Assembly (NCBI RefSeq): GCF_946479965.1
Contig: NZ_CAMLHX010000009.1
Coordinates: forward strand, 1-64,000
DNA length: 64,000 nt
Direction: 5' to 3'
From: an uncultured Mucilaginibacter sp.
Lineage (GTDB): Bacteria; Bacteroidota; Bacteroidia; Sphingobacteriales; Sphingobacteriaceae
Position numbers and translations under genes: made by a program. Position 1 is the first letter of the stretch. Each line of letters opens with the position of its first letter. The notes beneath the pieces are model-generated. The model was not told the DNA's origin and did not search any database. It saw only the letters and a program-made list of their open reading frames with translations. Positions 53,906 to 63,426 of this stretch are shown piece after piece.

Positions 53906-54568
53906 TCAGTTAATATGTAAAGCGGCCTGTACCTGGCTAAAGTTACTTAAATTAAGGCCAGGATTGGAAGACATCATGTTGGTTATAGACGTGCCTGGAA
54001 TTATAACAAACCTAAAATCCAGTCCGGAAGCTGCGAAGTTTGCTTTAAGGTCAACATACCCTACGCCAAACGCTGTTAGGTTCAACGTATTTCCAGCCTC
54101 GCTATAAGGCAGCGCATTCCATGATGTCGTAGCCCCGGTGTTTCTGAAATAAGCCAACACAATACCGGTATTAACAATATTTTGAGTGATAGCCGGCAAA
54201 TTGAAACGGGTATTACCAATTAAAACCACACTTTTATTGGTAAAGATATAGCTGGCAACCACAGCGTCTTGTCCGTCTGCACCACTGGGGCCTGCCGGAC
54301 CTTGTGGCCCCGCCTGGCCCGTCGCTCCCGTTGCACCGGTAGCGCCCGTTGCGCCTGTAGCTCCGGTAGCACCTGTGGCTCCGGTAGCGCCCGTGACACC
54401 GGTAGCTCCTTGCGGCCCGGCGGCACCCGTTGCTCCTGTGGCTCCCGTGGCACCTGCCGGCCCCGCCAAACCGGTATCGCCCTTTGGCCCTGCCGGCCCG
54501 GTTTTACCACATGAGACAATAGTAAGAGCGGTAATTAATAAAACTGAGAGTAAATATTTAAATTTCAT
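53906..54568 (-). CDS. Collagen-like lipoprotein
   Basis: 220 residues. The signal peptide ends in a lipobox at Cys20 (TIVSC). Residues 21-101 form 27 uninterrupted Gly-X-Y triplets, 12 of them Gly-Ala-Thr including eight in a row, with no proline in that run. A 119-residue C-terminal domain (about 102-220) has alternating hydrophobic strands and could be a trimerising head. Bacterial collagen-like proteins form surface stalks or adhesins; threonine in the Y position is typical and may be glycosylated. The eight-triplet run uses varied synonymous codons. Monocistronic. Confidence 0.85.
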   Translation of the reverse strand: MKFKYLLSVLLITALTIVSCGKTGPAGPKGDTGLAGPAGATGATGATGAAGPQGATGVTGATGATGATGATGATGATGATGATGQAGPQGPAGPSGADGQDAVVASYIFTNKSVVLIGNTRFNLPAITQNIVNTGIVLAYFRNTGATTSWNALPYSEAGNTLNLTAFGVGYVDLKANFAASGLDFRFVIIPGTSITNMMSSNPGLNLSNFSQVQAALHIN

Positions 54569-54766
54569 TGTTAAATTGTTATTTGAATTACTTGTACGAA
54601 CGAGATATTTTATAGTTGCGAAGCTACTTAGAGCGGGGCAAATTTTCTTTTAAATATATTAATTTAACGCAAGCCGGACATGAATTTAACAACTGTTTAT
54701 AAATGAGAGGTCTTTGATGAAACATATATTTTAATTTTTCGTTAAATTCTTAAAACTATCTCACTT
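54569..54766. other. Divergent spacer upstream of the collagen-like gene
   Basis: 198 bp, AT-rich. No clear TAnnTTTG was found for the leftward gene. GAACGAGATATTTTATAGTT near 54598-54617 and long T-runs near 54730 are the only notable features. Confidence 0.3.
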
Positions 54767-55036
54767 ATGAATAATATTGGCAACCTGCACAACAAAGTGC
54801 ACAAATGGCTCAGTGCCATCGGATTTCGGCTTAACGCTTCGCAAACTAACAAGCGAAGTAAGGTAACAACCAATCATTATTTTTTTGAAACATTTAACTT
54901 GCTGGAAAAAAGCAAATCCGGCGATCATAAAAATTCAAAGTTCTTATGTTTTGATATGTATGGCGAAAAAATCAATGTTCGGTCGCTGCTCGACCTGCAA
55001 ACAGCTTTTTTTGAGAATATAAGTCAGTTAAAATAA
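54767..55036 (+). CDS. Small hypothetical protein
   Basis: 89 residues, no signal peptide or membrane helix, slightly basic (NKRSKVTTNHYFFETFNLL). A start at 54767 follows an AT-rich stretch lacking a ribosome-binding site. It is a free-standing ORF not overlapped by another likely gene, with coding-like composition, but I recognise no family. It may be real or a chance ORF. Confidence 0.4.
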   Translation: MNNIGNLHNKVHKWLSAIGFRLNASQTNKRSKVTTNHYFFETFNLLEKSKSGDHKNSKFLCFDMYGEKINVRSLLDLQTAFFENISQLK

Positions 55037-55052
55037 CGCGAAAAAAACGTCA

Positions 55053-56273
55053 TTATATTCTTCGTTTTAAAGTGAGCAGCACCCTATCGGTTACTTTATC
55101 GCGATAAAGCTCCAGTAGGATAGTACGCCCGTCTCTTGATTTGAGGAGATCGTCTATTTGCTGCAGGCTCATTTTGTTAACGGGCTTAAAGTTTATAGAA
55201 ATTATTTCATCCTGTGGTTGTACGCCCACATCTGCAGCGGCAGAACCCTCGTCCACTTTTTCAACAATTAAATGATCAAAATCTTTACCTCCGGCATGGT
55301 AACTCATCCCGCTCATGTCGTATTCAAAGCTTTCTTTAAACGAAGGATTGGCTTTTAAGTACATTACCTTGCTTTGATAGTCGAAAATAATTTCAAATCG
55401 CTTTAGCAATCCTATACCCACACTACCGTCGCGCGGTACAGATGTTTTAAATGAGGGGTCTTCGGTAGGGAATGAAGTAATGACATTCTTAATGCCGTAT
55501 TTTCCTATTGTTATACCGCCAACACGCCCCAAGTGGCCATCAATTAATCCATTTAAGCCCACTCCTAAATTAGCCCTGATAAATTTTTGTGGTAAAGAAT
55601 CGATTTTTTCTAACGACAAGGAATGCCCCGCCCCCAAATCAATCAATAGTTTGTTTATTTTGCCAGTCCCGTTGGCCAGTGCAACCTGGGCGTTCATATA
55701 TGGCTTGCCCTCCTCTATTGTTAATGGTATTTTTTCTGCCTTTCTGAAAATACGCATGTCGCCTGGGCGGGTAACTACCAATGTACTGTCTATAAAACTG
55801 ATTTTTACGGCAAGCTTTCTAAAAAAATCAGCGCCCAGCAAACCATGAATAGGCATTCCGGCATAATTAGAAAGACCAAAAAAATCGTCTTTTAATATTG
55901 CCGCTGATACGTTTTGACTAACCAGTTGGCCGGCAATATTAACATTCACCATCGGTGCAATTATAGCTTCATAATTATCGCGTTCGCCCAAGCCGACTAT
56001 TTTTATGGTACGTTTATTTACAATATTTAAAGAATCTATAAGCAACGGATCTGTGATAAGCATTAATCCTACACCGGTATCCAATATAAAATTGTAGGGC
56101 CCTTTAGTATTTATTTTTAATTGTACAACCACCATGCTACGCACAATTTTAAAAGGCACATTTGCACGTTTTTTCGTTCCGATAATATCAAATTGCTGCG
56201 CACAGATTGTCGAAGCGCAGCAAATAAGCGTCAATAAAAATAAAAGGGTCTTATATTTTACAGCCCGCCACAT
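55053..56273 (-). CDS. Retropepsin-like aspartyl protease with PDZ domain
   Basis: 406 residues with a signal peptide (cleavage near TICAQ). Two aspartyl-protease-like half domains are visible: FILDTGVGLMLITDPLL with DTG near residue 65 and LLIDLGAGHSLSLEKID with DLG(A) near residue 210, the flap regions lying between. A PDZ domain fills the last 80 residues (VDEGSAAADVGVQPQDEIISINFKPV). This combination defines periplasmic 'aspartyl protease family' proteins of Bacteroidota, related to TIGR02281-type retropepsins. Whether both aspartates are active is not established; the second site is DLG rather than DTG. It stands alone. Confidence 0.85.
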   Translation of the reverse strand: MWRAVKYKTLLFLLTLICCASTICAQQFDIIGTKKRANVPFKIVRSMVVVQLKINTKGPYNFILDTGVGLMLITDPLLIDSLNIVNKRTIKIVGLGERDNYEAIIAPMVNVNIAGQLVSQNVSAAILKDDFFGLSNYAGMPIHGLLGADFFRKLAVKISFIDSTLVVTRPGDMRIFRKAEKIPLTIEEGKPYMNAQVALANGTGKINKLLIDLGAGHSLSLEKIDSLPQKFIRANLGVGLNGLIDGHLGRVGGITIGKYGIKNVITSFPTEDPSFKTSVPRDGSVGIGLLKRFEIIFDYQSKVMYLKANPSFKESFEYDMSGMSYHAGGKDFDHLIVEKVDEGSAAADVGVQPQDEIISINFKPVNKMSLQQIDDLLKSRDGRTILLELYRDKVTDRVLLTLKRRI

Positions 56274-56355
56274 TCTTTACAAGATATTATAATTGGTTAC
56301 TAAAAATACAAATTTTTAGTGCGCAAAAGAAATCATGTGGGCACCTATTGTTGGC

Positions 56356-57318
56356 CTATGTGTCTTTGAGCTTGCCTTCTAACTGCGGGTTTTGTGGCGG
56401 CAGTTCCTTAACCACGGCTTCAACTTCGGTTTGTTTAACATATACAGCATAAGGGGCAGGTTCAATTTTACTACCTATTGCCTCTGCATATACCTGGGTA
56501 AATTCAGCGCCGATGTATAGGATGGCAGAGGTGTAATATATCCAAACTAAAATAACTATTAATGAGCCGGCGGCTCCATAAACAGAGCCTTGCGCGGTAT
56601 ATTGTATATACATCCCGATTAAATATTGGCCTATCATAAAAAGCACCGCTGTAAAAAACGCACCTATCCGCACATCTTTCCACCTGATCTTAACATCGGG
56701 TAAAAATTTAAATATGATTGCAAATAACACAGAGATTACAATAGCTTCAATAGCCATGTTAACACCCTTTAATAAAAAGCCCGTTAGCACCGGCAAAAAA
56801 TGCTCAAGGCGGGCGCTTAAGGCATCCATAAGCAAATTGATCAACAGCGATGCCAGCAGCAGGAAGCCCAGGCTGATAATAAGGGAGAAAGACAGAAAAC
56901 GATTTTGGAGCATCTTAACCCAGCCTTTTTTGGGTTTGGCCTTAACCCGCCATATCATATTCAATGAGTCCTGTATCTCAATAAAAATACTGCTGGCGCC
57001 GAGCATAAGTGTGGCAATACCAATAATAAATCCAAAGTTGCTTTTGCCGCTAAGTTTTAAGGCCGTTACAGTACTATGTATTTGTGCGGCTGCGTCCTTG
57101 CCTATATAAACACCCATATCCTGATAAAGAGAATCGCCTTTTGCAATCGGGAACAGCCCTACTATGGCTATCAGCAAAAACAATAAAGGCGCTATAGAAA
57201 ATACGGTGTAGTAAGCTAATGATGCACTCAGTTTTAATCCGTTGTCGTCAGAAAAACCCGTAAATGTTGCAACCAAAACCTTCCAGAATCTTTTCATGTA
57301 CTCTTTATTAAATGTCAT
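56356..57318 (-). CDS. YihY/BrkB family inner-membrane protein
   Basis: 320 residues from the ATG at 57318; a second ATG is at 57297. About six helices: near 40-62, 95-115, 145-170, 180-205, 215-240 and 245-270. The family signature LSASLAYYTVFSIAPLLFLLIA lies near residue 35 and YGAAGSLIVILVWIYYTSAILYIGAEFTQVYAE towards the C-terminus. These were once annotated ribonuclease BN; the function in membrane or envelope physiology is unclear. Monocistronic, with a perfect triloop hairpin (57431-57447) in the upstream spacer. Confidence 0.9.
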   Translation of the reverse strand: MTFNKEYMKRFWKVLVATFTGFSDDNGLKLSASLAYYTVFSIAPLLFLLIAIVGLFPIAKGDSLYQDMGVYIGKDAAAQIHSTVTALKLSGKSNFGFIIGIATLMLGASSIFIEIQDSLNMIWRVKAKPKKGWVKMLQNRFLSFSLIISLGFLLLASLLINLLMDALSARLEHFLPVLTGFLLKGVNMAIEAIVISVLFAIIFKFLPDVKIRWKDVRIGAFFTAVLFMIGQYLIGMYIQYTAQGSVYGAAGSLIVILVWIYYTSAILYIGAEFTQVYAEAIGSKIEPAPYAVYVKQTEVEAVVKELPPQNPQLEGKLKDT

Positions 57319-57430
57319 TGTTAATTAAGATCTATTGGCATAGGATGCATGTTTTTGCTAAATATACTTTTTTGCTCGCCAAAAACCCACCATTTAGATT
57401 TACCGCCTGTTGCCAAGCAATTTTAATGCC

Positions 57431-57447
57431 CGCTTAAAAATTAAGCG
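57431..57447. repeat. Perfect triloop hairpin CGCTTAA-AAA-TTAAGCG
   Basis: A 7-bp stem with a 3-nt loop, followed by TTTG. It lies in the 226-bp spacer between the BrkB and DUF3857 genes and shares the triloop design of the array at 29.7-29.9 kb, without the CC/GG loop closure. Confidence 0.5.
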
Positions 57448-57496
57448 TTTGTATAGCGATTATTAGGAACGCGCACAGTGCATTTTGAAAGGTATT

Positions 57497-57539
57497 ATTA
57501 TCGCTTGTTCGCCATGAATAACAACGAACAAGCGATAAT
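57497..57539 (-). terminator. Hairpin after the DUF3857 gene
   Basis: A 15-bp perfect stem (57497-57511 with 57525-57539), 13-nt loop, 5 bp after the DUF3857 stop. The downstream minus-strand sequence is only moderately U-rich, so it may be a terminator or a stabilising hairpin. Confidence 0.6.
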
Positions 57540-57544
57540 TGAGT

Positions 57545-60500
57545 TTATTTTAAAGCCAGTTCCTTATTATCAGCTTCTACAACTTTTTTGAAAAAATCAT
57601 TAAACGCGGCAGCTTTTGCGGCCGGAATAAATGTTTGTTTTAACTTAAACTTACGTGTTAATATAACTTGATTGTTAGCCAATTTGTAATCAATGCTGTA
57701 ATCCATAGCATCGTTGCTTAACGATATATTTAACGGGTTTTCTACTAAATTTTTTCCGGCAGGAAGATTTAATACCATGCTTTGAGTTTGACTATCTATT
57801 GAAAACATTTGACTAATATCAATCGGGCTCACGCGCGGAAGAGCTATCTGAAAATTAGCCGCGACAAACTTGTCTGACCATGGCAATGAGAATATTTGCA
57901 GGCCCGCTATTTCTTTTACCGCATTTTTAAGCTCATAATTGAGTTTTACTTTTACAGTATCGGTTGTTAGTTTGTCTATGTTCTCAAACACCAGTTGGCT
58001 AACGTTAACGTCCGGATATTCTTGCGAGATGGCTTCTTTTACTTTTTTAAGCTGGTCTTTCGTTGAAAGGTCGCCAAATACCGCGCGAATTTCGCCCGCC
58101 TGAGCTGCCACGCGGCTCGAATTTTCTTGTATAAACAAATCCTTTCCTTTCAAATTGATCTCAGCAGTTACAAATGCACTGTTTTCTTTCCGCGTAGCCG
58201 GATTTAAGTGTTTAACAGAGATGTTGGCAACATCACCGCCAATATCCAATATAGATGCGTTTAATGACGTTGAGTTAATTGCATCAAAAGGGAGATATTT
58301 TGAGGTAAGCTCTATATAATATTCTTTATTATTTAAAGTTATCTTGGCTATACAATGGTTAAAGTCAATAGTAGGCAAAGGCATGCTGTTTAAACCATAA
58401 TCTCGTGTTTTAACCAACACCAGTTGCGCTTTTATGCCCATCTCTTTACACATGGTAACAAAAAGTGTTGATACATCTTTACAATCACCAATACGTGTAT
58501 TAATAACGTCCGACGGGTTTTGAGGTACAATACCGCTTTGTCTGAAGGAAACAGAGCTATAGCTTATATTTCCTGTTATATAGTTGTAGATCTTCTCAAC
58601 TTTTTGCAAATCAGTAAGGTTATTCGTCCCTGCAAAAATCTCGCTTACCACCGTTTTAACTTCGTAGTTAGTACGCGCTTTTGCAGTAGCCAGATCATTA
58701 TACCAATCTGAAACGTATTTCCAATCCGGCATTGAAGTAAGATAAAGCACATTCGCGATGTCTGAAGAAGCGGGCATTTTATCTTCGTCGGGTATAATTT
58801 TACCTTTAGGGCTTGACCAGGTGTAAAGCTCAAACTCATCAGCACTGGTTTTTACCGGCGTTATGGCCTCTTCAGAAAATTTATATGAGAATTTTTTATC
58901 GCTATCTATCAGCAGAGAATATTTTAAATTTAGCGTAGGCGATTGACGGGTAAAATAATAGGAATCCCAAAAATGAGAAGCTAAAGTTCCCGAAAAATAA
59001 CTTTCCAATTTATAGCGTATATTAATAATGTCGCCTATTTGAAGGTTGGTAAACACAAGCTGATTTTCGTTCCGCTCTGCCGGCACTTTGCTTCCATTAG
59101 GTTTAATTACTTCTGCTGTTTCTATAAGCAGGTTTTGATCGTTATCATAAGGCACGCTATATTCTTTCCAAGTATCTATCCCGGTTTGGTTAAATACTTT
59201 CGCTACAAGATAGCGACGGTCTTCTGAACCGCCATTCTTATAAACAACCTTTTGCACCTCATCGCCAAGTATAGCGTAATTATGGTCCGGATAATCGGTT
59301 GCAGCCGGGGCCGTTTTAATTATCGCATCTACATCCACTGGTTTAAAGTAACTAAATACGTCTTTCTTATTTTGAAGTTTTCTGAGCGAGCGGATCGCTT
59401 CATAATTGCTCGGGTTTATTTGAAGCCCTTTTTGATAGTATTGTATCGCCAGATCGGCTTTTTTTTCTGCCTCATATATTTTACCCAGGGCTGTATAATA
59501 TTTGCTGATAGTTGGTGCTATTTTAATGGCATCCAAATAGGTATCGGCGGCTTTGTCATATTTTTGCTGCGCGTAGTATTGATCGCCAAGTGTGGCATAT
59601 ATACCAACGCCTACAGGTTGCGCAGCTATTTCATCCAGATAAACCTTTGTGCCGGCCGCAGCATTTCCTGATGCGAAGTAAGCGGCGGAGAGTTCTTTTG
59701 CAACGTCATAGCGTCTATTGTTACTAACAAATTTTTGAAGTAGGTCATTAGCCCTGTCAACATTTTTATTCAAACTCTTTTCGATAGCATACTTTAAAAA
59801 AACGAATTTTTCATTATCCGGAAACTTTTTGTAGGCGGCTTCACCCAACTGTACTACCTCCCCTTGATTTTTGGCATAGCTGGCCAAATTTATCTTGTTC
59901 TCTAGTATTGATTCCTCTTCATAAGGGTACAAAGTTTCAACCTTTTTATTGATCTCAGTAGCTTTTTCATACTCCTTTTGGTCCACCAGTTCTGCATATT
60001 TTAAATTAAGGGCCAGAATGCTCTCCGGATCATTCATCTTCACGGCTTCTTTTATTGTTTCGGCACCGGTGCGGTTTTTTTGATTATTATAAATGGTTAA
60101 CAATAAACTATTAAGGTAAGTACTGGTTGGATATTGCTTTACCAAGGGCTCAACAATACGACGAGCTTCATAAGCATTATCTAATCTTAGATATGTCTCG
60201 GCAAGCAGAATTTTATCCAGGTAGCTATCAGGATTTGCTTTTACCTTGTTTGCGAAATAGCTTACTGCAAACTTTTCAACCCTCTGTGATACAAAAGTGT
60301 TTTCTTTGGTATAAGGCTGGTAGGCAGAGGTTGCGGCAAGGTCCGGAAATACATACCCATTCTTATCCGTTATTCGCACCAAAAAGTTTGAGCTCCCTGC
60401 ATAACTTTCGCCTATTTGCACCAGTACGCGGTTATATCCCTGATTTAATTTTATTGTTTGTATGTAGCTGTCCAGATCATTGTTTCTTTCTTCGGCTTCG

Positions 60501-61300
60501 CTTAATATCAGCTTGTCATTAACCCACACCTTAACAGATCCGGATACCCCAATGCGCAACTGAGCTTCCTGCGCTACATTGGATTTAACGAAGGTTTGAG
60601 CGAATACTATTGATCCGTAGGCACTGCCATAGTAAGTGAAGTCAAACCATTTGTCACGACGCAAATGGGGTACAGCGCGCCACGCCACCGGAAAGCCGTT
60701 CTTGTTTTTAAAAGTGGCATTATCCTGGGGTTGATTAAGCGTTTCGTAGGTCTTGTCAAAACCGCTTGTTGAAATATTTTGAAATTCACCGGTAATTGCC
60801 CAATTATCTATTGAGCCAATATTTGCGTATTCTTTATCTGCGTCAGCATTTTTTTTTCCATATTCAAAATGGCTGCCTGTCATAGAATAAGCCATAGCGG
60901 CAAGGGTGCCATCAAAGTCTTTACGCTTAATAATTTCCCTCAAAAAGTTAATACGGTCTGCGCCTCTTTTGCCCGACGTTTCATTGATTGAAGGTGAACG
61001 CCAAAGGGCGAACACATAAGGCTGAGGGTTTTCTGCCTGAGCATAAAATTTTTTAAAATTGTCAAACGCGGCCGCGTTGTTATTTGTGCTTTCTGCAATT
61101 AAAGCCAGGCCGAGCAGCGCTTCCGAAGCGGATTCTTTCTGTTGAGATGCTTTGGTAAACAGTTCGCGGGCATTGTCGCGTTTATTTTCAAAAAAGGATG
61201 ACCAGGCTGCCTTTAAATCAGCTTGTGCATAAGTTTGGGTGGTCAGGCTAAGAAGAAATAATACAGTTAAGGTTTTTAAAATAGTGAAAGGTTTAAACAT
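57545..61300 (-). CDS. Large secreted TPR - DUF3857 - transglutaminase-like protein
   Basis: 1251 residues. After a signal peptide (cleavage near TYAQA) come TPR repeats (about 30-130, 360-650; e.g. YYTALGKIYEAEKKADLAIQYYQKGLQINP), a DUF3857 beta-domain (about 690-870) and a transglutaminase core (about 890-1010) with the catalytic Cys940 in RIGDCKDVSTLF and His982 in DFNHCIAKI. A C-terminal beta-rich part (about 1030-1251) follows. Such proteins probably act in the periplasm or at the surface, perhaps in crosslinking or peptidoglycan-related proteolysis. It lies 5 bp after ald and shares its operon. Confidence 0.83.
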   Translation of the reverse strand: MFKPFTILKTLTVLFLLSLTTQTYAQADLKAAWSSFFENKRDNARELFTKASQQKESASEALLGLALIAESTNNNAAAFDNFKKFYAQAENPQPYVFALWRSPSINETSGKRGADRINFLREIIKRKDFDGTLAAMAYSMTGSHFEYGKKNADADKEYANIGSIDNWAITGEFQNISTSGFDKTYETLNQPQDNATFKNKNGFPVAWRAVPHLRRDKWFDFTYYGSAYGSIVFAQTFVKSNVAQEAQLRIGVSGSVKVWVNDKLILSEAEERNNDLDSYIQTIKLNQGYNRVLVQIGESYAGSSNFLVRITDKNGYVFPDLAATSAYQPYTKENTFVSQRVEKFAVSYFANKVKANPDSYLDKILLAETYLRLDNAYEARRIVEPLVKQYPTSTYLNSLLLTIYNNQKNRTGAETIKEAVKMNDPESILALNLKYAELVDQKEYEKATEINKKVETLYPYEEESILENKINLASYAKNQGEVVQLGEAAYKKFPDNEKFVFLKYAIEKSLNKNVDRANDLLQKFVSNNRRYDVAKELSAAYFASGNAAAGTKVYLDEIAAQPVGVGIYATLGDQYYAQQKYDKAADTYLDAIKIAPTISKYYTALGKIYEAEKKADLAIQYYQKGLQINPSNYEAIRSLRKLQNKKDVFSYFKPVDVDAIIKTAPAATDYPDHNYAILGDEVQKVVYKNGGSEDRRYLVAKVFNQTGIDTWKEYSVPYDNDQNLLIETAEVIKPNGSKVPAERNENQLVFTNLQIGDIINIRYKLESYFSGTLASHFWDSYYFTRQSPTLNLKYSLLIDSDKKFSYKFSEEAITPVKTSADEFELYTWSSPKGKIIPDEDKMPASSDIANVLYLTSMPDWKYVSDWYNDLATAKARTNYEVKTVVSEIFAGTNNLTDLQKVEKIYNYITGNISYSSVSFRQSGIVPQNPSDVINTRIGDCKDVSTLFVTMCKEMGIKAQLVLVKTRDYGLNSMPLPTIDFNHCIAKITLNNKEYYIELTSKYLPFDAINSTSLNASILDIGGDVANISVKHLNPATRKENSAFVTAEINLKGKDLFIQENSSRVAAQAGEIRAVFGDLSTKDQLKKVKEAISQEYPDVNVSQLVFENIDKLTTDTVKVKLNYELKNAVKEIAGLQIFSLPWSDKFVAANFQIALPRVSPIDISQMFSIDSQTQSMVLNLPAGKNLVENPLNISLSNDAMDYSIDYKLANNQVILTRKFKLKQTFIPAAKAAAFNDFFKKVVEADNKELALK

Positions 61301-61305
61301 AAAAT

Positions 61306-62532
61306 TTAGTGATGTGATACAATTAACAGGTCAAGGTCTTTGCAGGGTAATGAAAAACGTTCGGCAACATATTTATTAGTAAGGTTGCCCTGGTAAATAT
61401 AAACAGATTCGCGCACGCCGGCTTTTTGCCAGATTACATTTTTTATCCCGCCGTGTTCGCCAATATCAAGCAAAATTGGTGCGAAGATATTGGTAAGCGC
61501 ATAAGTAGCAGTACGGGCCACCCGCGATGCTATGTTAGGTACGCAATAGTGAATTACATCGTACTTGCGGAAGACAGGGTGGGTGTGGTTGGTAATCTCT
61601 GATGTTTCAAAACAGCCACCCTGATCTATACTAACATCTATAATAACAGAGTTGGGTTTCATACGGCTTACCGTTGCTTCTGATACGATGCACGGACTGC
61701 GGCCATCCTCGGCGCGCATGGCTCCAATGGCTACATCGCAGGTAGTAATGGCTTTTTCTAAAACAATTGGCTGTACAACGGATGTGAATACCCTTGCGCC
61801 AATATTATTTTGCAGGCGGCGTAATTTATATATCGACGGATCGAACACCTTAACTTCGGCACCCAGGGATATCGCCGTGCGGGCCGCATATTCGCCAACA
61901 GTGCCCGCACCTAAAATTACAATTTCTGTAGGCGGAACGCCGGTAATACCACCCAGCATAAGCCCCTTGCCGTCAAAAATATTGCTCAGGTATTCTGCCG
62001 CAATTAAAATTGAAGTAGCTCCCACAATTTCGCTCATGGCACGCACTACCGGTAAAGAGTCACCTTCATCCTTCAGATGCTCAAAACACAATGCAGTTAT
62101 TTTTTTAGCCATCATGGCCTGCAGGCATTCCGCCTTCATGGTTGATATCTGGAGAGCCGAGATCAAAATCTGGCCCGGCTTCATCATCTCAATTTCCTGT
62201 AAGGTTGGCGGCGCTATTTTTATAATAATATCCGCTTCATAAACCTTTTTGGTGTCGAAAACTATTTGAGCGCCCTGCTCAGCGTAATCTTTGTCTAAAA
62301 ACTTTGCTGCTTTGCCGGCGTTGGTTTCCAGCAGAACATCGTGGCCGTTGTTTACCAGCAAGGCAACAGATAAAGGCGTCAGTGGAATTCGGTTCTCCTG
62401 AAACGAAGTTTCTTTAGGAATACCAATATATAGTTTGTTTTTTTTGTTCTTTACCTCGAGCATTGACTCCTGAGGTTGCATTAACGCTTGTTTGGCTACA
62501 TCCGAGAACCCACTGTATTTCCCTGAACTCAT
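61306..62532 (-). CDS. ald: Alanine dehydrogenase
   Basis: 408 residues, with an N-terminal extension of about 30 residues before the conserved start IGIPKETSFQENRIPLTP. It catalyses NAD-dependent interconversion of alanine with pyruvate and ammonia. Other markers are KIAPPTLQEIEMM, the NAD-binding VILGAGTVGEYAARTAISLGA and the catalytic-region DVAIGAMRAEDGRSP. It is somewhat longer than the classical enzyme (about 370). Encoded between tsaE (39 bp upstream) and the DUF3857 gene, an order conserved in Bacteroidota. Confidence 0.9.
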   Translation of the reverse strand: MSSGKYSGFSDVAKQALMQPQESMLEVKNKKNKLYIGIPKETSFQENRIPLTPLSVALLVNNGHDVLLETNAGKAAKFLDKDYAEQGAQIVFDTKKVYEADIIIKIAPPTLQEIEMMKPGQILISALQISTMKAECLQAMMAKKITALCFEHLKDEGDSLPVVRAMSEIVGATSILIAAEYLSNIFDGKGLMLGGITGVPPTEIVILGAGTVGEYAARTAISLGAEVKVFDPSIYKLRRLQNNIGARVFTSVVQPIVLEKAITTCDVAIGAMRAEDGRSPCIVSEATVSRMKPNSVIIDVSIDQGGCFETSEITNHTHPVFRKYDVIHYCVPNIASRVARTATYALTNIFAPILLDIGEHGGIKNVIWQKAGVRESVYIYQGNLTNKYVAERFSLPCKDLDLLIVSHH

Positions 62533-62571
62533 AACGTGTTATTTAAGGATGATGAAGATAAGAAAAAAACA

Positions 62572-62988
62572 TTAAATTTTTTCAAATGATATCTTCCTTG
62601 TATTGTCATTTAATACGTTGATGTTAACACTGATATAATGGGATGGGAGCATGTCGGGAATCTTATCCGGCCATTCAATAAAACAGTAATCGCCGGAGTA
62701 AAAGTATTCTTCACAGCCCATATCCAAAGCTTCTGTTTGTGTTTTAAGGCGATAAAAATCGAAGTGATAAATGCGGTGTTTTTCCCCGACATATTCATTT
62801 ATAATGGCAAATGTTGGGCTGCTAACAGGACTGTCAACACCCAGTTGGGCACAAAGGGCTTTTATAAATGTTGTTTTACCTGCACCCATTTCGCCGTGAA
62901 ATAAAAAAATGCGGTCATCGCCGGCGAAGTTTAAAAGCTTTTGCGCGATGGCGGAGAGGTCGGAAACAGATATGGCTGTAAATTGCAT
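62572..62988 (-). CDS. tsaE: tRNA threonylcarbamoyl-adenosine biosynthesis ATPase TsaE
   Basis: 138 residues, the usual size. Walker A is HGEMGAGKTTFIKAL near residue 30, SSPTFAIINEY is the conserved strand, and YHFDFYRLKTQTEALDMGCEEYF with FIEWPDKIPDMLP gives the family C-terminal block. With TsaB and TsaD it forms t6A at position 37 of ANN-decoding tRNAs. It follows porX across a repeat-filled spacer and is followed by ald. Confidence 0.97.
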   Translation of the reverse strand: MQFTAISVSDLSAIAQKLLNFAGDDRIFLFHGEMGAGKTTFIKALCAQLGVDSPVSSPTFAIINEYVGEKHRIYHFDFYRLKTQTEALDMGCEEYFYSGDYCFIEWPDKIPDMLPSHYISVNINVLNDNTRKISFEKI

Positions 62989-63426
62989 TGGTCAATGTCA
63001 TTGCGAGGCACCTCGCAAGACAAATATAAAAAATATTACTTAGCCCTAAATATCACCAGAATGCCCCTGCCTTTGTGATTTAGATAGCGTAAAGTATGAT
63101 TTCGCTCAAAACGGTTTGACTGTTCCAAATTCAAATTTTGCTGTTCCAAAGTGTTCCAATTTTAAGCGAAAATCGAAAATCGCCACAATAGACTTAATAT
63201 CAGTGTATTATAGGCATTTTACAGTTAATCTTACTGACTTATAAGTAGTTTCAAAGTGTTCCAAAGTGTTTCGCTTAGAAAATAAAAACAACTGATTATC
63301 AACAAACTAAGTCCGTCAATGGCAATTTAGTTTTTTTGACCCTTTATATTTTTTGGAACAGCAAGCAAGCGTATTTAACGGGCAACGCTCAACTTCTAAT
63401 AATCCTGACCCAGGCAGCTAAGCTAT
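62989..63426. repeat. Intergenic element with TGTTCCA words (copy B)
   Basis: This 438-bp spacer contains TTGCGAGG-CA-CCTCGCAA (63001-63018), which resembles a GTCATTGCGAGG repeat end, then TGTTCCA at 63121, 63142, 63152 and 63257 and its reverse complement TGGAACA at 63354. The pair at 63142-63158 is TGTTCCAAAGTGTTCCA, equal to copy A except for G to C at both matching word positions. Positions 63221-63263 align with 31735-31778. No ORF. Confidence 0.75.

Noticed and set aside
54220..54519. Long ORFs on both strands across the collagen-like gene
   Set aside because: They arise from the GC-rich triplet repeat, which keeps several frames open; only the minus-strand frame has a lipoprotein signal and Gly-X-Y periodicity.
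61652..62242. 196-residue ORF on the plus strand opposite alanine dehydrogenase
   Set aside because: A shadow of ald; all conserved motifs lie on the minus strand.
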